Shown here: piece after piece, positions 7,577 to 16,654 of the stretch
Numbering within the stretch: the first letter of the stretch is position 1
Layout of the letters: each line of letters opens with the position of its first letter
NCBI GenBank assembly: GCA_045128915.1
Contig: JBGVIT010000044.1
Location: 62,001 to 126,000, forward strand
Direction of reading: 5' to 3'
DNA: 64,000 nucleotides
Origin: RGIG9115 sp045128915
GTDB taxonomy: Bacteria > Bacillota > Clostridia > UBA1381
Translations under genes and position numbers: made by a program
Notes under the pieces: generated by a model
What the model saw: only the letters and a program-made list of their open reading frames with translations
Databases searched by the model: none
Told to the model about the DNA's origin: nothing

Positions 7577-9412
7577 ATGGATTTGCTTGAAAAAATTTCA
7601 TCGTCTGCTGATGTAAAAAAACTCAGTGCAGACGAGAGAAAACAGCTATGTGCAGAAATCCGCAGATTTCTTGTAGATGCTGTTTCAAAAACAGGCGGAC
7701 ATCTTGCATCAAATCTTGGTGTGGTAGAGCTTACAGTTGCGCTTCATACTGTGTTTGATATTCCTGATGATAAATTTGTATGGGATGTAGGTCATCAATC
7801 ATATGTAAATAAAATTCTCACCGGAAGAAAAGACGGCTTTGCAAACCTTAGAAAAATGGACGGCATGAGTGGATTTCCAAAACGCTCCGAATCTGATGCG
7901 GACGTTTTTAATACCGGTCATAGCTCAACGTCTATTTCAGCGGCTTTGGGACTTGCAAGAGCAAGGAACCTTGACGGTGGTTCGTACTCTGTGGGAGCCG
8001 TGTTTGGAGACGGCGCACTTACCGGTGGAATGATGTATGAAGCAATGAACGACGCCGGCAGATTCAAAAGCCCTTTCATACTTATCCTAAACGATAATAA
8101 TATGTCAATATCCAAAAATGTTGGCTCAATATCAAAATATCTTAGGGCACTAAGAATAAAGCCGGGTTATACAAAATTCAAAAAAAGTGCTGAGTCCTTT
8201 CTCGATAAAATACCATTAATAGGAGAAACATTATATAATATTATCTCAAATATTAAACATAAGCTCCAGAGAATACTACTCCAGAATACAATGTTTGAGA
8301 ATTTTGGGTTTGAATATTTAGGACCTATTGACGGTCATGACCTTGAAGCGCTTATAAATGTTTTAAGACTTGCCAAAAGCAAGCAAAAACCCGTATTTGT
8401 TCATGTAAGAACAAAGAAAGGTAAAGGCTATTCACCTGCAGAGCATCATCCTGATACCTTTCATGGTATAGGTCCATTCTGTGCTGAAACAGGGAAGACA
8501 AGCCCCTGCAAGAAAACATTTTCAGATGCATTCGGAGATGCATTGTTTGTTGAAGCAAATAAAAATGAAAAGATTGTGGGAATAACTGCTGCTATGCCGG
8601 ACAGTACGGGGATGACCAATTTTTCAAAGTACTTCAAAGATAGATTTTTTGATGTAGGAATTGCAGAGCAGCATGGTGTGACTTTGGCTGCAGGCATTGC
8701 AGCGGGGGGATATATACCTGTTTTTCCTGTGTATTCTTCATTCCTGCAAAGAGCGTATGACCAGATTTTACACGATGTTTGTTTGCAGAATCTTCATGTT
8801 GTTTTTGCGGTTGACAGAGCTGGTGTTGTGGGCGCTGATGGTGAAACCCATCAGGGTATATATGATATTTCGTTCTTGTCATCTATGCCTAACATGACTG
8901 TACTTTCTCCTTGTAGCTATAAACAGCTCGGGCAGATGCTAAGCTTTGCGATAAATGAATGTGCAGGTCCGGTTGCTATAAGGTACCCCAGAGGCTGTGA
9001 ACAGACGGACAGTTCAAAAGATTTTATGCCTTTTAAAGCTGAAACTTGCATAGACGGAACAGATGCTGTCATATATTCTTCCGGAAGAATGATGAGTACA
9101 GCATATAAAGCAGCTGAGCTTGCAGGGGGAAATGTAAGAGTTGTAGAGCTTACAACCATAAAGCCTCTTGATGTCGAAACTATACAAGATACAGCACTTC
9201 CCGTATGCTGCGTAATAGAAGACGGAGTGAAATCGGGAGGTTTAGGCGAGAAAATATCAGCTATTATTGCAGAGTCAAATAAAAATTGTGTTGTTATGAC
9301 TTTTGCATATCCTGATGAGCCGATAGTTCAGGGAACAGTTGAACAGCTTGATAAAAAATACGGTCTTGATGCTGAAACTGTTGCAAATGCAATCAGGAAT
9401 TTGAAAGGATGA
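7577..9412 (+). CDS. dxs: 1-deoxy-D-xylulose-5-phosphate synthase
   Basis: 611 residues. This thiamine-diphosphate enzyme condenses pyruvate and glyceraldehyde 3-phosphate, the first step of the MEP isoprenoid pathway; ispE lies two genes downstream. Seen: the GDGALTGGMMYEAMNDAG ThDP-binding motif, DVGHQSYV and FNTGHSSTS histidine motifs, HVRTKKGKGY, then the pyrimidine and C-terminal transketolase domains (DVGIAEQHGV, AVDRAGVVGADGETHQG). I chose ATG 7577 (MDLLEKI...) preceded by GAAAGGA; upstream in-frame codons run through the hairpins and are not family-like. Confidence 0.95.
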   Translation: MDLLEKISSSADVKKLSADERKQLCAEIRRFLVDAVSKTGGHLASNLGVVELTVALHTVFDIPDDKFVWDVGHQSYVNKILTGRKDGFANLRKMDGMSGFPKRSESDADVFNTGHSSTSISAALGLARARNLDGGSYSVGAVFGDGALTGGMMYEAMNDAGRFKSPFILILNDNNMSISKNVGSISKYLRALRIKPGYTKFKKSAESFLDKIPLIGETLYNIISNIKHKLQRILLQNTMFENFGFEYLGPIDGHDLEALINVLRLAKSKQKPVFVHVRTKKGKGYSPAEHHPDTFHGIGPFCAETGKTSPCKKTFSDAFGDALFVEANKNEKIVGITAAMPDSTGMTNFSKYFKDRFFDVGIAEQHGVTLAAGIAAGGYIPVFPVYSSFLQRAYDQILHDVCLQNLHVVFAVDRAGVVGADGETHQGIYDISFLSSMPNMTVLSPCSYKQLGQMLSFAINECAGPVAIRYPRGCEQTDSSKDFMPFKAETCIDGTDAVIYSSGRMMSTAYKAAELAGGNVRVVELTTIKPLDVETIQDTALPVCCVIEDGVKSGGLGEKISAIIAESNKNCVVMTFAYPDEPIVQGTVEQLDKKYGLDAETVANAIRNLKG

Positions 9413-9419
9413 ATTTATA

Positions 9420-10223
9420 TTGGAAAAAGTAAGACTTGATGTGTTTCTTACTTCAAACAATCTTGTTTCGGGCAGAGAAAGAGCAAAAGCTCTTATAATG
9501 GCAGGACAAGTATATGTTGATAATCAAAAAGCGGATAAGGCTGGCATGATGATAGACGCTGACTGCAAAACTGTTGAGGTGAGGGGCGAGCAGCTTAAGT
9601 ATGTAAGTCGCGGCGGACTCAAGCTTGAAAAAGCAATGGAGGAGTTCCCCATTAACCTTGATGGTGCGACAGCTATGGATATAGGTGCATCAACGGGAGG
9701 TTTTACAGATTGTATGCTCCAAAACGGTGCAAAAAAGGTATTTGCTGTTGATGTTGGCTACGGTCAGTTTGCATGGAAGCTTCGAAATGATAGCCGTGTT
9801 GTAAATATGGAACGTACAAATATCAGATACGTTACTCCTGAACAGATTGGTGAAAGTCTTGATTTCGCATCTATCGACGTTTCTTTTATATCACTGAAGC
9901 TTGTACTTCCGGTAGCATCGGAGCTGCTTTCTTCAAACGGTCAGCTTGTGGCGCTTATCAAGCCGCAGTTTGAAGCGGGAAGAGGTCAGGTAGGCAAAAA
10001 GGGAGTTGTCCGCGATAGCGCTGTGCATGAGCAGGTAATAAAAAATGTTATAGGCTATGCAAATGATGCAGGTTTCTTTGTGTCAGGACTTGCCTATTCT
10101 CCGGTTCGTGGGCCGGAGGGTAATATTGAATATCTTGCATGGCTTACTAAAGATGACAGAGGATTTCAGGCTGATGAAGCTTTCATAAAAGAGCTTGTTC
10201 AAAGCTCTCATGATAATTTATAA
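9420..10223 (+). CDS. tlyA: TlyA-family rRNA (cytidine 2'-O) methyltransferase / hemolysin A family
   Basis: 267 residues. An N-terminal S4 RNA-binding domain (about 1-62, RLDVFLTSNNLVSGRERAK) is joined to an FtsJ-like SAM methyltransferase domain with the SAM-binding motif AMDIGASTGGFTDCM and LIKPQFEAGR. Actinobacterial TlyA methylates 16S and 23S rRNA; in Bacillota the gene (yqxC) usually sits beside dxs, as here. TTG start at 9420, 7 bases after the dxs stop, with GAAAGGATG before it. The haemolysin name is historical; rRNA modification is the better inference. Confidence 0.9.
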   Translation: MEKVRLDVFLTSNNLVSGRERAKALIMAGQVYVDNQKADKAGMMIDADCKTVEVRGEQLKYVSRGGLKLEKAMEEFPINLDGATAMDIGASTGGFTDCMLQNGAKKVFAVDVGYGQFAWKLRNDSRVVNMERTNIRYVTPEQIGESLDFASIDVSFISLKLVLPVASELLSSNGQLVALIKPQFEAGRGQVGKKGVVRDSAVHEQVIKNVIGYANDAGFFVSGLAYSPVRGPEGNIEYLAWLTKDDRGFQADEAFIKELVQSSHDNL

Positions 10224-10235
10224 TTGAGGTGTAAT

Positions 10236-11120
10236 ATGTTTCTTTCGGATATGTGTGTTGTTTCGGGTAACGAGGGAGAAGTAAAGGCATATGCAAAGCT
10301 TAATTTAACTCTTGATGTAACCGGCAAAAGAGAGGACGGATATCATGATATTTTAACTATTATGAGAACGGTCAGTCTTTATGATACTGTGTCTGTAAAG
10401 CTAACGGAAGATGCCGGAATCAGTCTTACAACAAATTTGTCTTGGCTGCCAACTGACGAGGGAAATATTGCATATAGGGCAGCAGCGGCAGTAATTAAAG
10501 AATCAGGCATATACTCCGGAGTTAAAATACATATTGACAAAAAAATTCCATGCGGAGCAGGCATGGGCGGTGGCAGTGCTGACGGAGCAGGAGTAATAGT
10601 TTTACTTAACAGACTTTTAGGAAGCCCTCTTGACGATGAAAAGTTGCTGAGCATAGGAGCTTCAATAGGTGCAGATGTACCTTTTTGCATGGTCGGTGGA
10701 ACGTGTATAGCGGAAGGCATAGGTGAAAAGCTTACCACCATATGTGCAAAAGGATTAATACCAACAGTTGTGATAAAACCGCAGGTAAGTATTTCTACAG
10801 CTGCCATGTATAACACTATTGATAACTGTGAAATAACAAACAAACCGGATACGCAAGCGATGAAAAATGCTCTTATCTCAGGCAATATCAAAGAGATTGC
10901 GGATAGGCTTGTAAATGTTATGGAGCCGCCTGCTGTGGCGCAGCATCCTGAGATTGAAGAAGTGAAAAATCAGCTTTTGTCGATGGGCGCTTTAGGAGCT
11001 ATGATGACAGGTAGCGGTTCGGCGGTTTTTGGTATATTTGAGTCTCACAGCAACGCCCATAAGTGTCATAAAGAAATGTTAAAAAAATATAAAGAGGTAT
11101 ATAGTATAAGTATGATATAA
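10236..11120 (+). CDS. ispE: 4-diphosphocytidyl-2-C-methyl-D-erythritol kinase
   Basis: 294 residues, a GHMP kinase that phosphorylates CDP-ME in the MEP pathway. Seen: AYAKLNLTLDVTGKREDGYHD (N-terminal family signature), IPCGAGMGGGSADGAG (glycine-rich ATP loop), and MTGSGSAVFG near the C-terminus. The upstream TTG at 10224 is less likely than ATG 10236, which follows GAGGTG, although spacing is short; a further ATG at 10251 is possible. It shares the transcription unit with dxs and tlyA and is closed by a terminator. Confidence 0.93.
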   Translation: MFLSDMCVVSGNEGEVKAYAKLNLTLDVTGKREDGYHDILTIMRTVSLYDTVSVKLTEDAGISLTTNLSWLPTDEGNIAYRAAAAVIKESGIYSGVKIHIDKKIPCGAGMGGGSADGAGVIVLLNRLLGSPLDDEKLLSIGASIGADVPFCMVGGTCIAEGIGEKLTTICAKGLIPTVVIKPQVSISTAAMYNTIDNCEITNKPDTQAMKNALISGNIKEIADRLVNVMEPPAVAQHPEIEEVKNQLLSMGALGAMMTGSGSAVFGIFESHSNAHKCHKEMLKKYKEVYSISMI

Positions 11121-11146
11121 CAATCCCGCAATCTGCGGGATTGTTT
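11121..11146 (+). terminator. Terminator after ispE
   Basis: CAATCCCGCA-ATC-TGCGGGATTG, a 10-pair GC-rich stem (11121-11143) followed by TTTCATT. Confidence 0.85.
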
Positions 11147-11180
11147 CATTATGATTACAAAAAACAACTATATATTGTGA

Positions 11181-11249
11181 GTTACGTAACAAAAAATTAA
11201 GAAAAAACACAAATTATATATTGCACTTTCCCCAAAAATATGTTATTAT
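11181..11249 (+). promoter_or_regulatory. Promoter region of the SLH protein gene
   Basis: TTGCAC (11221-11226) and TATTAT (11244-11249), spacer 17. A perfect 10-base palindrome GTTACGTAAC lies upstream at 11181-11190 and could be an activator or repressor site. Confidence 0.7.
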
Positions 11250-11294
11250 ATATTTAACAGTTAACAAAAATATACGAAAACGGAGGAATTCCAT

Positions 11295-13127
11295 ATGAAA
11301 AAGGTACTCAGTTGCTTATTATCCGGAATGTTAATTGTAAGCTCATTTACAGTTGCGTTGGCGGATAAAAGATTTACCGACTTTTCGAAAGAAGATTATG
11401 ACTGGGCATATGACCAGGTTATGGATATGGTTGAAAAAGGCTATATTACAGGTTATGAAGATAATACATTCAAGCCTGATAACGGCGTAACAAGGTTAGA
11501 GGTGCTTGCACTGTTTTCAAGAGCAATGGGCGCTCTTGATGAAGCAAATGCAGAAGTGCTTGACCTTGCAGTTGGAACATATGAGGATATTTTGAAGTCT
11601 TACAAGCTTCCCTGGGGTACAAAGGAAATTTCATTCCTTCTTTACCGTGACGTCCTTTCAATAGAAGACCTTAATACATATCTTGAGGGCGACCTTAAAA
11701 ATGAAGCAATGCCCAGATACGAAGCTGCAATTATTATAACAAAGGCTATGGGTGGCAAAAAGGCTGCATCATCAAATCCTTCTGTAACTCTCGACTTTAC
11801 AGATTTGAATGATATTCCTTCAAACGCTCTTCAATATGTGAAGTACGTTTCCGATAATGGCATTATGATGGGTATGGAGGACGGAAGCTTCTCTCCAACC
11901 ACAAGCGTGTTGAGAACTCAGATGTCTGTAATGCTCAGCAGAGTTGTTGAAAAAACTGCTTATGAATTCAAAATCGTCAAACTTCAGAACATTGATACCG
12001 ACGGAAGAATACTTACAGTTTATGACAAGAACGGAACATCTAATAAATATACATATCTTGATAATGTCATGATGAAGGTAGAAGGCGAAGAAACTGTTCC
12101 CAAGAATATGATAGTAGGAGTTGATGCAGTAATCACTCTTACAAATAATAAAGTAGCGTTTATCGACACTTTATCATCAATCCCTGACGAAACTGTTACC
12201 GGAACATTTCAGGGCCGTTCATCATCATCTACAGGTATAGTAAAGATTACAATAAAGGATTCAGAAACAGGAAAGAACACAGTTTATGAGTGCAGTCCTT
12301 CTGTAACAGTTACCTATAACGGTGATCCTTCAACACTTACTAACTTTAAAACAAATGATTATATTATATTGGAACTTGTAAACGGTGTTGTTGAAAGGGT
12401 TGCAGGTGAGAATAAAACATCAACAGTAGTAAATGCTATTATCGAATCCATTTCTGTTGAACCTGATTTCACAATGACAATTTCTCACGCGAGTGAAGAA
12501 TATGACGGTATGACATACCACATTTCAGATGACGTAACAGTTATTAAGAATAATGATACTGCTGAATTTGCAGATATTATGATTGGTGATAAGGCAACGC
12601 TTACAATTACCTATGGTAAGATTACTGCAATCAAAGCAACATCATCCACAAAGAATACAACCGGTACAATAAGAGAAGTAAGGATTTCATCAACACCTTC
12701 AATCACCGTAAATATAGGCGGTCAGGATACAACTTATGTAGTATCTGCAAATGTTGAAGTAAGAATAAACGGCGAAAAAGGCACATTGTATGATTTCAGA
12801 GTAGGCGACAGCGTTAAGGTAACGCTTGAAAGTCAGACTGTTGTAAAGCTTGAATCAACAACAGCACAGTCTGCAAGCGGAAAGCTTGAAGGTACTGTTG
12901 TGGCTGTTAACTCAGCGTATGGTTTCATCAAGGTTGCATACTCTAATGAATACGGAATAAATGTTGAAGAAACAGTATATTGTAAAGATGCTACAACTAC
13001 TATCATGAATTCAGCAGGTCAGACAAAGAAGCTTAAGGATATTGCCGAAGGTAGTGTTATTACAGCACACGGTTCAATAAGCAATGGCGCATTTACTGCT
13101 AAGATTATAGTAATATCAGCACAATAA
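11295..13127 (+). CDS. S-layer-homology (SLH) domain cell-surface protein
   Basis: 610 residues. A signal peptide (about 1-23, MKKVLSCLLSGMLIVSS..ALA) is followed by three SLH modules: about 27-78 (DNTFKPDNGVTRLE), a degenerate one at about 92-150, and about 165-222 (DGSFSPTTSVLRTQ). SLH modules bind pyruvylated secondary cell-wall polymer. The remaining 390 residues are serine/threonine-rich, beta-type repeats recurring about every 70-80 residues (GTIREV..., LYDFRVGDSVKV, and similar), with no catalytic motif I recognise. Good GGAGGAATTCCAT ribosome site. It forms its own unit between a promoter and a hairpin. A polysaccharide pyruvyltransferase at 32976 might help make the ligand, but this is inference. 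Confidence 0.88.
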   Translation: MKKVLSCLLSGMLIVSSFTVALADKRFTDFSKEDYDWAYDQVMDMVEKGYITGYEDNTFKPDNGVTRLEVLALFSRAMGALDEANAEVLDLAVGTYEDILKSYKLPWGTKEISFLLYRDVLSIEDLNTYLEGDLKNEAMPRYEAAIIITKAMGGKKAASSNPSVTLDFTDLNDIPSNALQYVKYVSDNGIMMGMEDGSFSPTTSVLRTQMSVMLSRVVEKTAYEFKIVKLQNIDTDGRILTVYDKNGTSNKYTYLDNVMMKVEGEETVPKNMIVGVDAVITLTNNKVAFIDTLSSIPDETVTGTFQGRSSSSTGIVKITIKDSETGKNTVYECSPSVTVTYNGDPSTLTNFKTNDYIILELVNGVVERVAGENKTSTVVNAIIESISVEPDFTMTISHASEEYDGMTYHISDDVTVIKNNDTAEFADIMIGDKATLTITYGKITAIKATSSTKNTTGTIREVRISSTPSITVNIGGQDTTYVVSANVEVRINGEKGTLYDFRVGDSVKVTLESQTVVKLESTTAQSASGKLEGTVVAVNSAYGFIKVAYSNEYGINVEETVYCKDATTTIMNSAGQTKKLKDIAEGSVITAHGSISNGAFTAKIIVISAQ

Positions 13128-13133
13128 ACACCT

Positions 13134-13164
13134 GACAGACAAAACCCAATGGGTTTTGTCTGTC
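13134..13164 (+). terminator. Long hairpin after the SLH gene (weak terminator)
   Basis: GACAGACAAAACCC-AAT-GGGTTTTGTCTGTC, 14 perfect pairs, but followed by only TT and then the next ribosome site. Likely partial termination with read-through into the permease gene. Confidence 0.65.
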
Positions 13165-13189
13165 TTATGTTAAGAGGAGAATGGTTTGG

Positions 13190-14326
13190 ATGAAAAAGAA
13201 AATTGAGAATTTTGCGTTCTGGATTGTGGCGTTCATATTTGCGGTGGCAGTAATTGCGGTTTATAAGACTTTTGATAATTTCAATTCAATAATGGAATTT
13301 TTAGGTAAGCTTGTGACAGCGCTGTCGCCGTTTATTACGGGTTTTGTTATTGCATATGTACTGAATATACCTATAAAGCGTATTAACAGATTGCTGTCAA
13401 AGACCAAAATAAAGTTTGTATCTTCCCACAGTTTAGGAATAAGTATATTGGTTTCGTATATCGGAGCGGTAGCTGTCATTGCGCTTGTGGTAGGCGCAGT
13501 TGTTCCTGCAATATACAAAAACTTATCTGATTTTTATCAGAATTTGAATGTTTATCTGGCAAACTTCAAAGAATATGTTAAAAATGTTGAATTGTTCAAA
13601 AGATATGATATTCTTCAGAATTTCGACGAATTCGACATATCAGGCAGTTTGTTCTCACTTATGAAGCGAGTTGATAGTGCAAGTGTACAGAAGTACGCAG
13701 TCGGTTTTTTCTCAGCAACATCAGGTATAGTTAATGTAGTAGTATCTATAATAGCATCAGTTTACATGATTATAGAAAAGGATACTATAATCGCCTGCTG
13801 CAAAAGAGGCGTTAATGCTTTTGTTAAAGAAAGCTGGACAGATGACGTTTTCTCGTATTGTAACAGAATAAATGAGGTATTCACAAGCTATATATATTCA
13901 AGAGTTCTTGTTTGTCTTGCTATGGGACTTCTGTGTTTTGTTGTTCTGTCTGTAATGCGGGTTAGATATGCATTTGCTCTTGGAATGTTTATAGGCTTTT
14001 GTGATATAATTCCGTATTTCGGTTCAATATTTGCTACAATAGTTGCAATATTTATTAATCTTTTAAGCGGCGGAGTGTGGAACACCGTATGGATTGGTAT
14101 TGTACTTCTTATTCTCCAGCAGATAGACGGAAATATAATTGCACCTAAAATCATGGGCAATAAGCTTGAAATCAGTCCGCTGCTAACTGTTGTTTCCGTT
14201 GTGGTAGGGGGTAAGCTTTTCGGATTTGTAGGAATGGCTCTTTCAGTACCTATTGCAGCAGTTTTAAAAATTGTCCTCGCCGACATAATAACAGCAGTTG
14301 AAAATAAAAAACAAATCAGTTCATAA
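13190..14326 (+). CDS. AI-2E family transporter (PF01594 permease)
   Basis: 378 residues with about eight hydrophobic segments: a pair at the N-terminus, a long amphipathic middle region, and a C-terminal block containing the family hallmark IGFCDIIPYFGSIFATIVA and ISPLLTVVSVVVGGKLFGFVGM. Family members export small molecules or act as sodium/proton antiporters; the autoinducer-2 role is proven for only a few. ATG 13190 was preferred to ATG 13181 because AGGAGA ends at 13180, giving 9 bases of spacing. Confidence 0.87.
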   Translation: MKKKIENFAFWIVAFIFAVAVIAVYKTFDNFNSIMEFLGKLVTALSPFITGFVIAYVLNIPIKRINRLLSKTKIKFVSSHSLGISILVSYIGAVAVIALVVGAVVPAIYKNLSDFYQNLNVYLANFKEYVKNVELFKRYDILQNFDEFDISGSLFSLMKRVDSASVQKYAVGFFSATSGIVNVVVSIIASVYMIIEKDTIIACCKRGVNAFVKESWTDDVFSYCNRINEVFTSYIYSRVLVCLAMGLLCFVVLSVMRVRYAFALGMFIGFCDIIPYFGSIFATIVAIFINLLSGGVWNTVWIGIVLLILQQIDGNIIAPKIMGNKLEISPLLTVVSVVVGGKLFGFVGMALSVPIAAVLKIVLADIITAVENKKQISS

Positions 14327-14327
14327 C

Positions 14328-14361
14328 AAAAAATGTCACTCATTAATGAGTGACATTTTTT
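14328..14361. terminator. Bidirectional terminator between convergent genes
   Basis: A perfect 34-base palindrome: AAAAAATGTCACTCATT (14328-14344) and its complement (14345-14361). It serves the permease gene on + and rrf2 on -. Confidence 0.92.
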
Positions 14362-14362
14362 A

Positions 14363-14812
14363 TTATAGAAGTACAATATTTTCAGCTTGTCTGTTTGACT
14401 TTCTTCGTTGCTTGTCTGCAATATCTTTAAGAGTAATTGAGTCAAGATATGTATTGATTGCCTTGTATAATCCTTCCCACACAAACAATGTGGTACAATC
14501 CTCGCCTTTTTCGCAGCCGGCAGGGTTGAAATCAAGGCAGGGAACAGGAGCAAGACTGCCTTCTGTAAGTCTTAATACATCTCCTACTGTATAATTTTCG
14601 GGGCTGCTTGCTAATCGGTAACCGCCCTGAAAACCTCTGTTTGCCTCTAATATTCCGGAGCCGTTAAATAACGGTACAATTTGTTCGAGATACTTTTTAG
14701 AAATCTGCTGACGTTCTGCAATATCCTTAAGAGCAATAAATCCTTTGTCTTTGTTTACTGCAAGGTCAGTAAGCATTCTGAGTGCATACCGTCCCTTTGT
14801 GGAAATCTTCAT
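14363..14812 (-). CDS. Rrf2-family transcriptional regulator with cluster-binding cysteines
   Basis: 149 residues. N-terminal winged helix (MKISTKGRYALRMLTDLA, then QISKKYLEQIVPLF and NRGFQGGYRLA) typical of Rrf2/IscR. Three cysteines at 92, 100 and 106 (PCLDFNPAGCEKGEDC) match in number and rough position the Fe-S ligands of IscR, so it probably senses iron-sulfur status or redox stress. In many Bacillota this gene neighbours nifS-nifU; here that pair is 43 kb away at 57.8-59.5 kb. Its own promoter carries an inverted repeat, suggesting autoregulation. Confidence 0.9.
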   Translation of the reverse strand: MKISTKGRYALRMLTDLAVNKDKGFIALKDIAERQQISKKYLEQIVPLFNGSGILEANRGFQGGYRLASSPENYTVGDVLRLTEGSLAPVPCLDFNPAGCEKGEDCTTLFVWEGLYKAINTYLDSITLKDIADKQRRKSNRQAENIVLL

Positions 14813-14835
14813 ACAAACACAGACCTTTCTTAACT

Positions 14836-14879
14836 ATATAATACCTTGATATTATATCATAAATAAAAACATTTTTCAA
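14836..14879 (-). promoter_or_regulatory. rrf2 promoter with overlapping inverted repeat
   Basis: On the - strand, TTGAAA (14874-14879) and TATAAT (14851-14856) with a 17-base spacer. An 8-6-8 inverted repeat ATATAATA-n6-TATTATAT (14836-14857) overlaps the -10 box, a placement suited to repression by the dimeric product. Confidence 0.65.
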
Positions 14880-14895
14880 GTAAAATTCAAACTTT

Positions 14896-15750
14896 TTAGA
14901 ATAAATGTTTTCTTATAAATCCCTCGCCGTATATGCCGTCGGAAACAGCAGATGTGAAAAATGCTTTGCTGTCAGCATCAAATACGGCTTCTTTAAGTGC
15001 TGAGAATTCTCTGTGCCTTACTGCGCAAAGAACAATTTTTTTGTTTTCTCTTGTGAAGCCACCTTCTGCGTTTATAATAGTAACACCTCGGTCAATCCGC
15101 TTGTTTATTTGTTCTATAACTTCTTTTTCTTTAGAGGTTATAATAAATGTCAGCCTTGAGCTGTCGCCTGAATATACCATGAAATCCACAAGTTTTCCGG
15201 ATGCAAATAATGATATTACTCCGTAAAGGCCGGCTTCAATATCGTGAAAAAATAACACAGATGCCAATAGCACGAAACAGTCAATAATCAAAATTGCAAT
15301 TCCGATTCTCAGATGAGGAAATTTCAGTCTTAAAAGCATTGATAAAATATCAGTACCACCGGTTGTATAGCCTGCCGAAAAGATAATTCCGAGACCAATG
15401 CCAAGCAGGACTCCGCCAAATACGCTGCCGAGCAGTCTGTCTCCGGTATATACGGGAAATAAAGGAGTTATAATAAAATCAATTATGAATGAAGTTACAA
15501 TCAATGCAATTACTGTTTTAAAAATAAGCTTTCCCGACAGCTTTCTGTAACCTGCATATAAAATCGGAATGTTAATCAGTATGCTTACTGTACCTATGGG
15601 CAGTCCGAATAAATGGTTCGTTATAATACTGATTCCTGATGCGCCGCCGGGCGCGATGTTTGCAGGGTTCAGAAAGCAGCATATACCTACGGCGTAAATA
15701 ATCGCTCCTGCCAGCACTTTGAAACACTCAAAAATTTTCGATTTTTTCAT
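14896..15750 (-). CDS. YitT family membrane protein (DUF161/DUF2179)
   Basis: 284 residues: five to six hydrophobic segments over the first 190 residues (NPANIAPGGASGISIITNHL and GYTTGGTDILSMLL are the YitT signatures), then a soluble C-terminal DUF2179 domain (VTIINAEGGFTRENKKIVLCAV). Function is not established; some members are proposed membrane transporters. AGGAGATATA precedes the ATG. It is transcribed in the same direction as rrf2, with 83 bases between them containing the rrf2 promoter. Confidence 0.88.
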   Translation of the reverse strand: MKKSKIFECFKVLAGAIIYAVGICCFLNPANIAPGGASGISIITNHLFGLPIGTVSILINIPILYAGYRKLSGKLIFKTVIALIVTSFIIDFIITPLFPVYTGDRLLGSVFGGVLLGIGLGIIFSAGYTTGGTDILSMLLRLKFPHLRIGIAILIIDCFVLLASVLFFHDIEAGLYGVISLFASGKLVDFMVYSGDSSRLTFIITSKEKEVIEQINKRIDRGVTIINAEGGFTRENKKIVLCAVRHREFSALKEAVFDADSKAFFTSAVSDGIYGEGFIRKHLF

Positions 15751-15840
15751 TATATCTCCTCGCTTTTTTGTAGTTTGTCAAATATTTTAGGTTTTTATAC
15801 CGAGCCATTATATGCATTATATAAAAATTATTTTACAGCC

Positions 15841-15869
15841 TTGTATTTTTCGCGTTTAAGCTATATAAT
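15841..15869 (+). promoter_or_regulatory. Promoter of the HAD phosphatase gene
   Basis: TTGTAT (15841-15846) and TATAAT (15864-15869), spacer 17; lies in the divergent gap with yitT. Confidence 0.75.
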
Positions 15870-15895
15870 ACTTTTTGTGAAAGGAAATGTTTGAT

Positions 15896-16561
15896 ATGAT
15901 TAAATTATGTGTTTTTGATTTGGACGGAACTGTAATGGATACTCTTGCATCTATTGCATACTATGTTAATTATACCCTTAAGAAGCTTGGTCTTGAAGAA
16001 ATAGAACAGGAAAAATTTAAATACTTTGCAGGAGACGGCAGAGCAACGCTTCTGCATCGTTCGCTTGATTTCAGAAATGCTGATACGGAAGAAAATTTCC
16101 GAACAGCCTGCAAATTCTATGATGAAGCGTATGAGGGTAATTTTATGTATCTTACAAAACCCTTTGACGGAATAAAAGAAGAACTTGACAGAATTAAACA
16201 ATCAGGACGAAAAATAGCAGTTTTATCAAATAAGCCTCATAATGTTTGTGGCTTTATAATAAACAGTATCTTTGGCGATAATTACTTTGACTGTGTTCAG
16301 GGGCAGCAGGATTTTATGCCAATTAAGCCTGAGCCGTCAGGATTTCTGAGAATTGTTTCCGAACTTGATTGTTCACCTGAGGAAAGCGTAATGATAGGCG
16401 ACACGGATGTTGACATGAAAACGGGTGTAAACGCAGGAGCACATTCTCTCGGCGTACTCTGGGGCTTCAGGGAAAGGGAAGAACTTGTTACAAACGGTGC
16501 AGAAGAATTAGTTTCACACCCATCCGATATTCTCAAAGCCATAGAGAATATGAACAAATAA
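15896..16561 (+). CDS. HAD-family hydrolase, phosphoglycolate-phosphatase-like
   Basis: 221 residues. HAD motifs: FDLDGTVMDT (motif I, nucleophile aspartate), VLSNKPH (motif II), K in IKPEP (motif III), and MIGDTDVDMKTGVNAG (motif IV). A helical cap lies between motif I and II, as in Gph/PgmB-type enzymes that dephosphorylate small sugar phosphates. Start ATG 15896 is preferred over ATG 15887 because GAAAGGA ends at 15885. Substrate not determinable. Confidence 0.88.
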   Translation: MIKLCVFDLDGTVMDTLASIAYYVNYTLKKLGLEEIEQEKFKYFAGDGRATLLHRSLDFRNADTEENFRTACKFYDEAYEGNFMYLTKPFDGIKEELDRIKQSGRKIAVLSNKPHNVCGFIINSIFGDNYFDCVQGQQDFMPIKPEPSGFLRIVSELDCSPEESVMIGDTDVDMKTGVNAGAHSLGVLWGFREREELVTNGAEELVSHPSDILKAIENMNK

Positions 16562-16583
16562 GTCATAATTTGTAAAAAAAGTG

Positions 16584-16612
16584 TTGAATTATTTTTGTTT
16601 TTATGGTAGAAT
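16584..16612 (+). promoter_or_regulatory. Promoter of the DUF1846 gene
   Basis: TTGAAT (16584-16589) and TAGAAT (16607-16612) with a 17-base spacer and a TG-type extension (ATGGTAGAAT). Confidence 0.7.
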
Positions 16613-16654
16613 GAATTTAATTAATTTTATTTGCAATTACGAAAGGCAAAAAGC

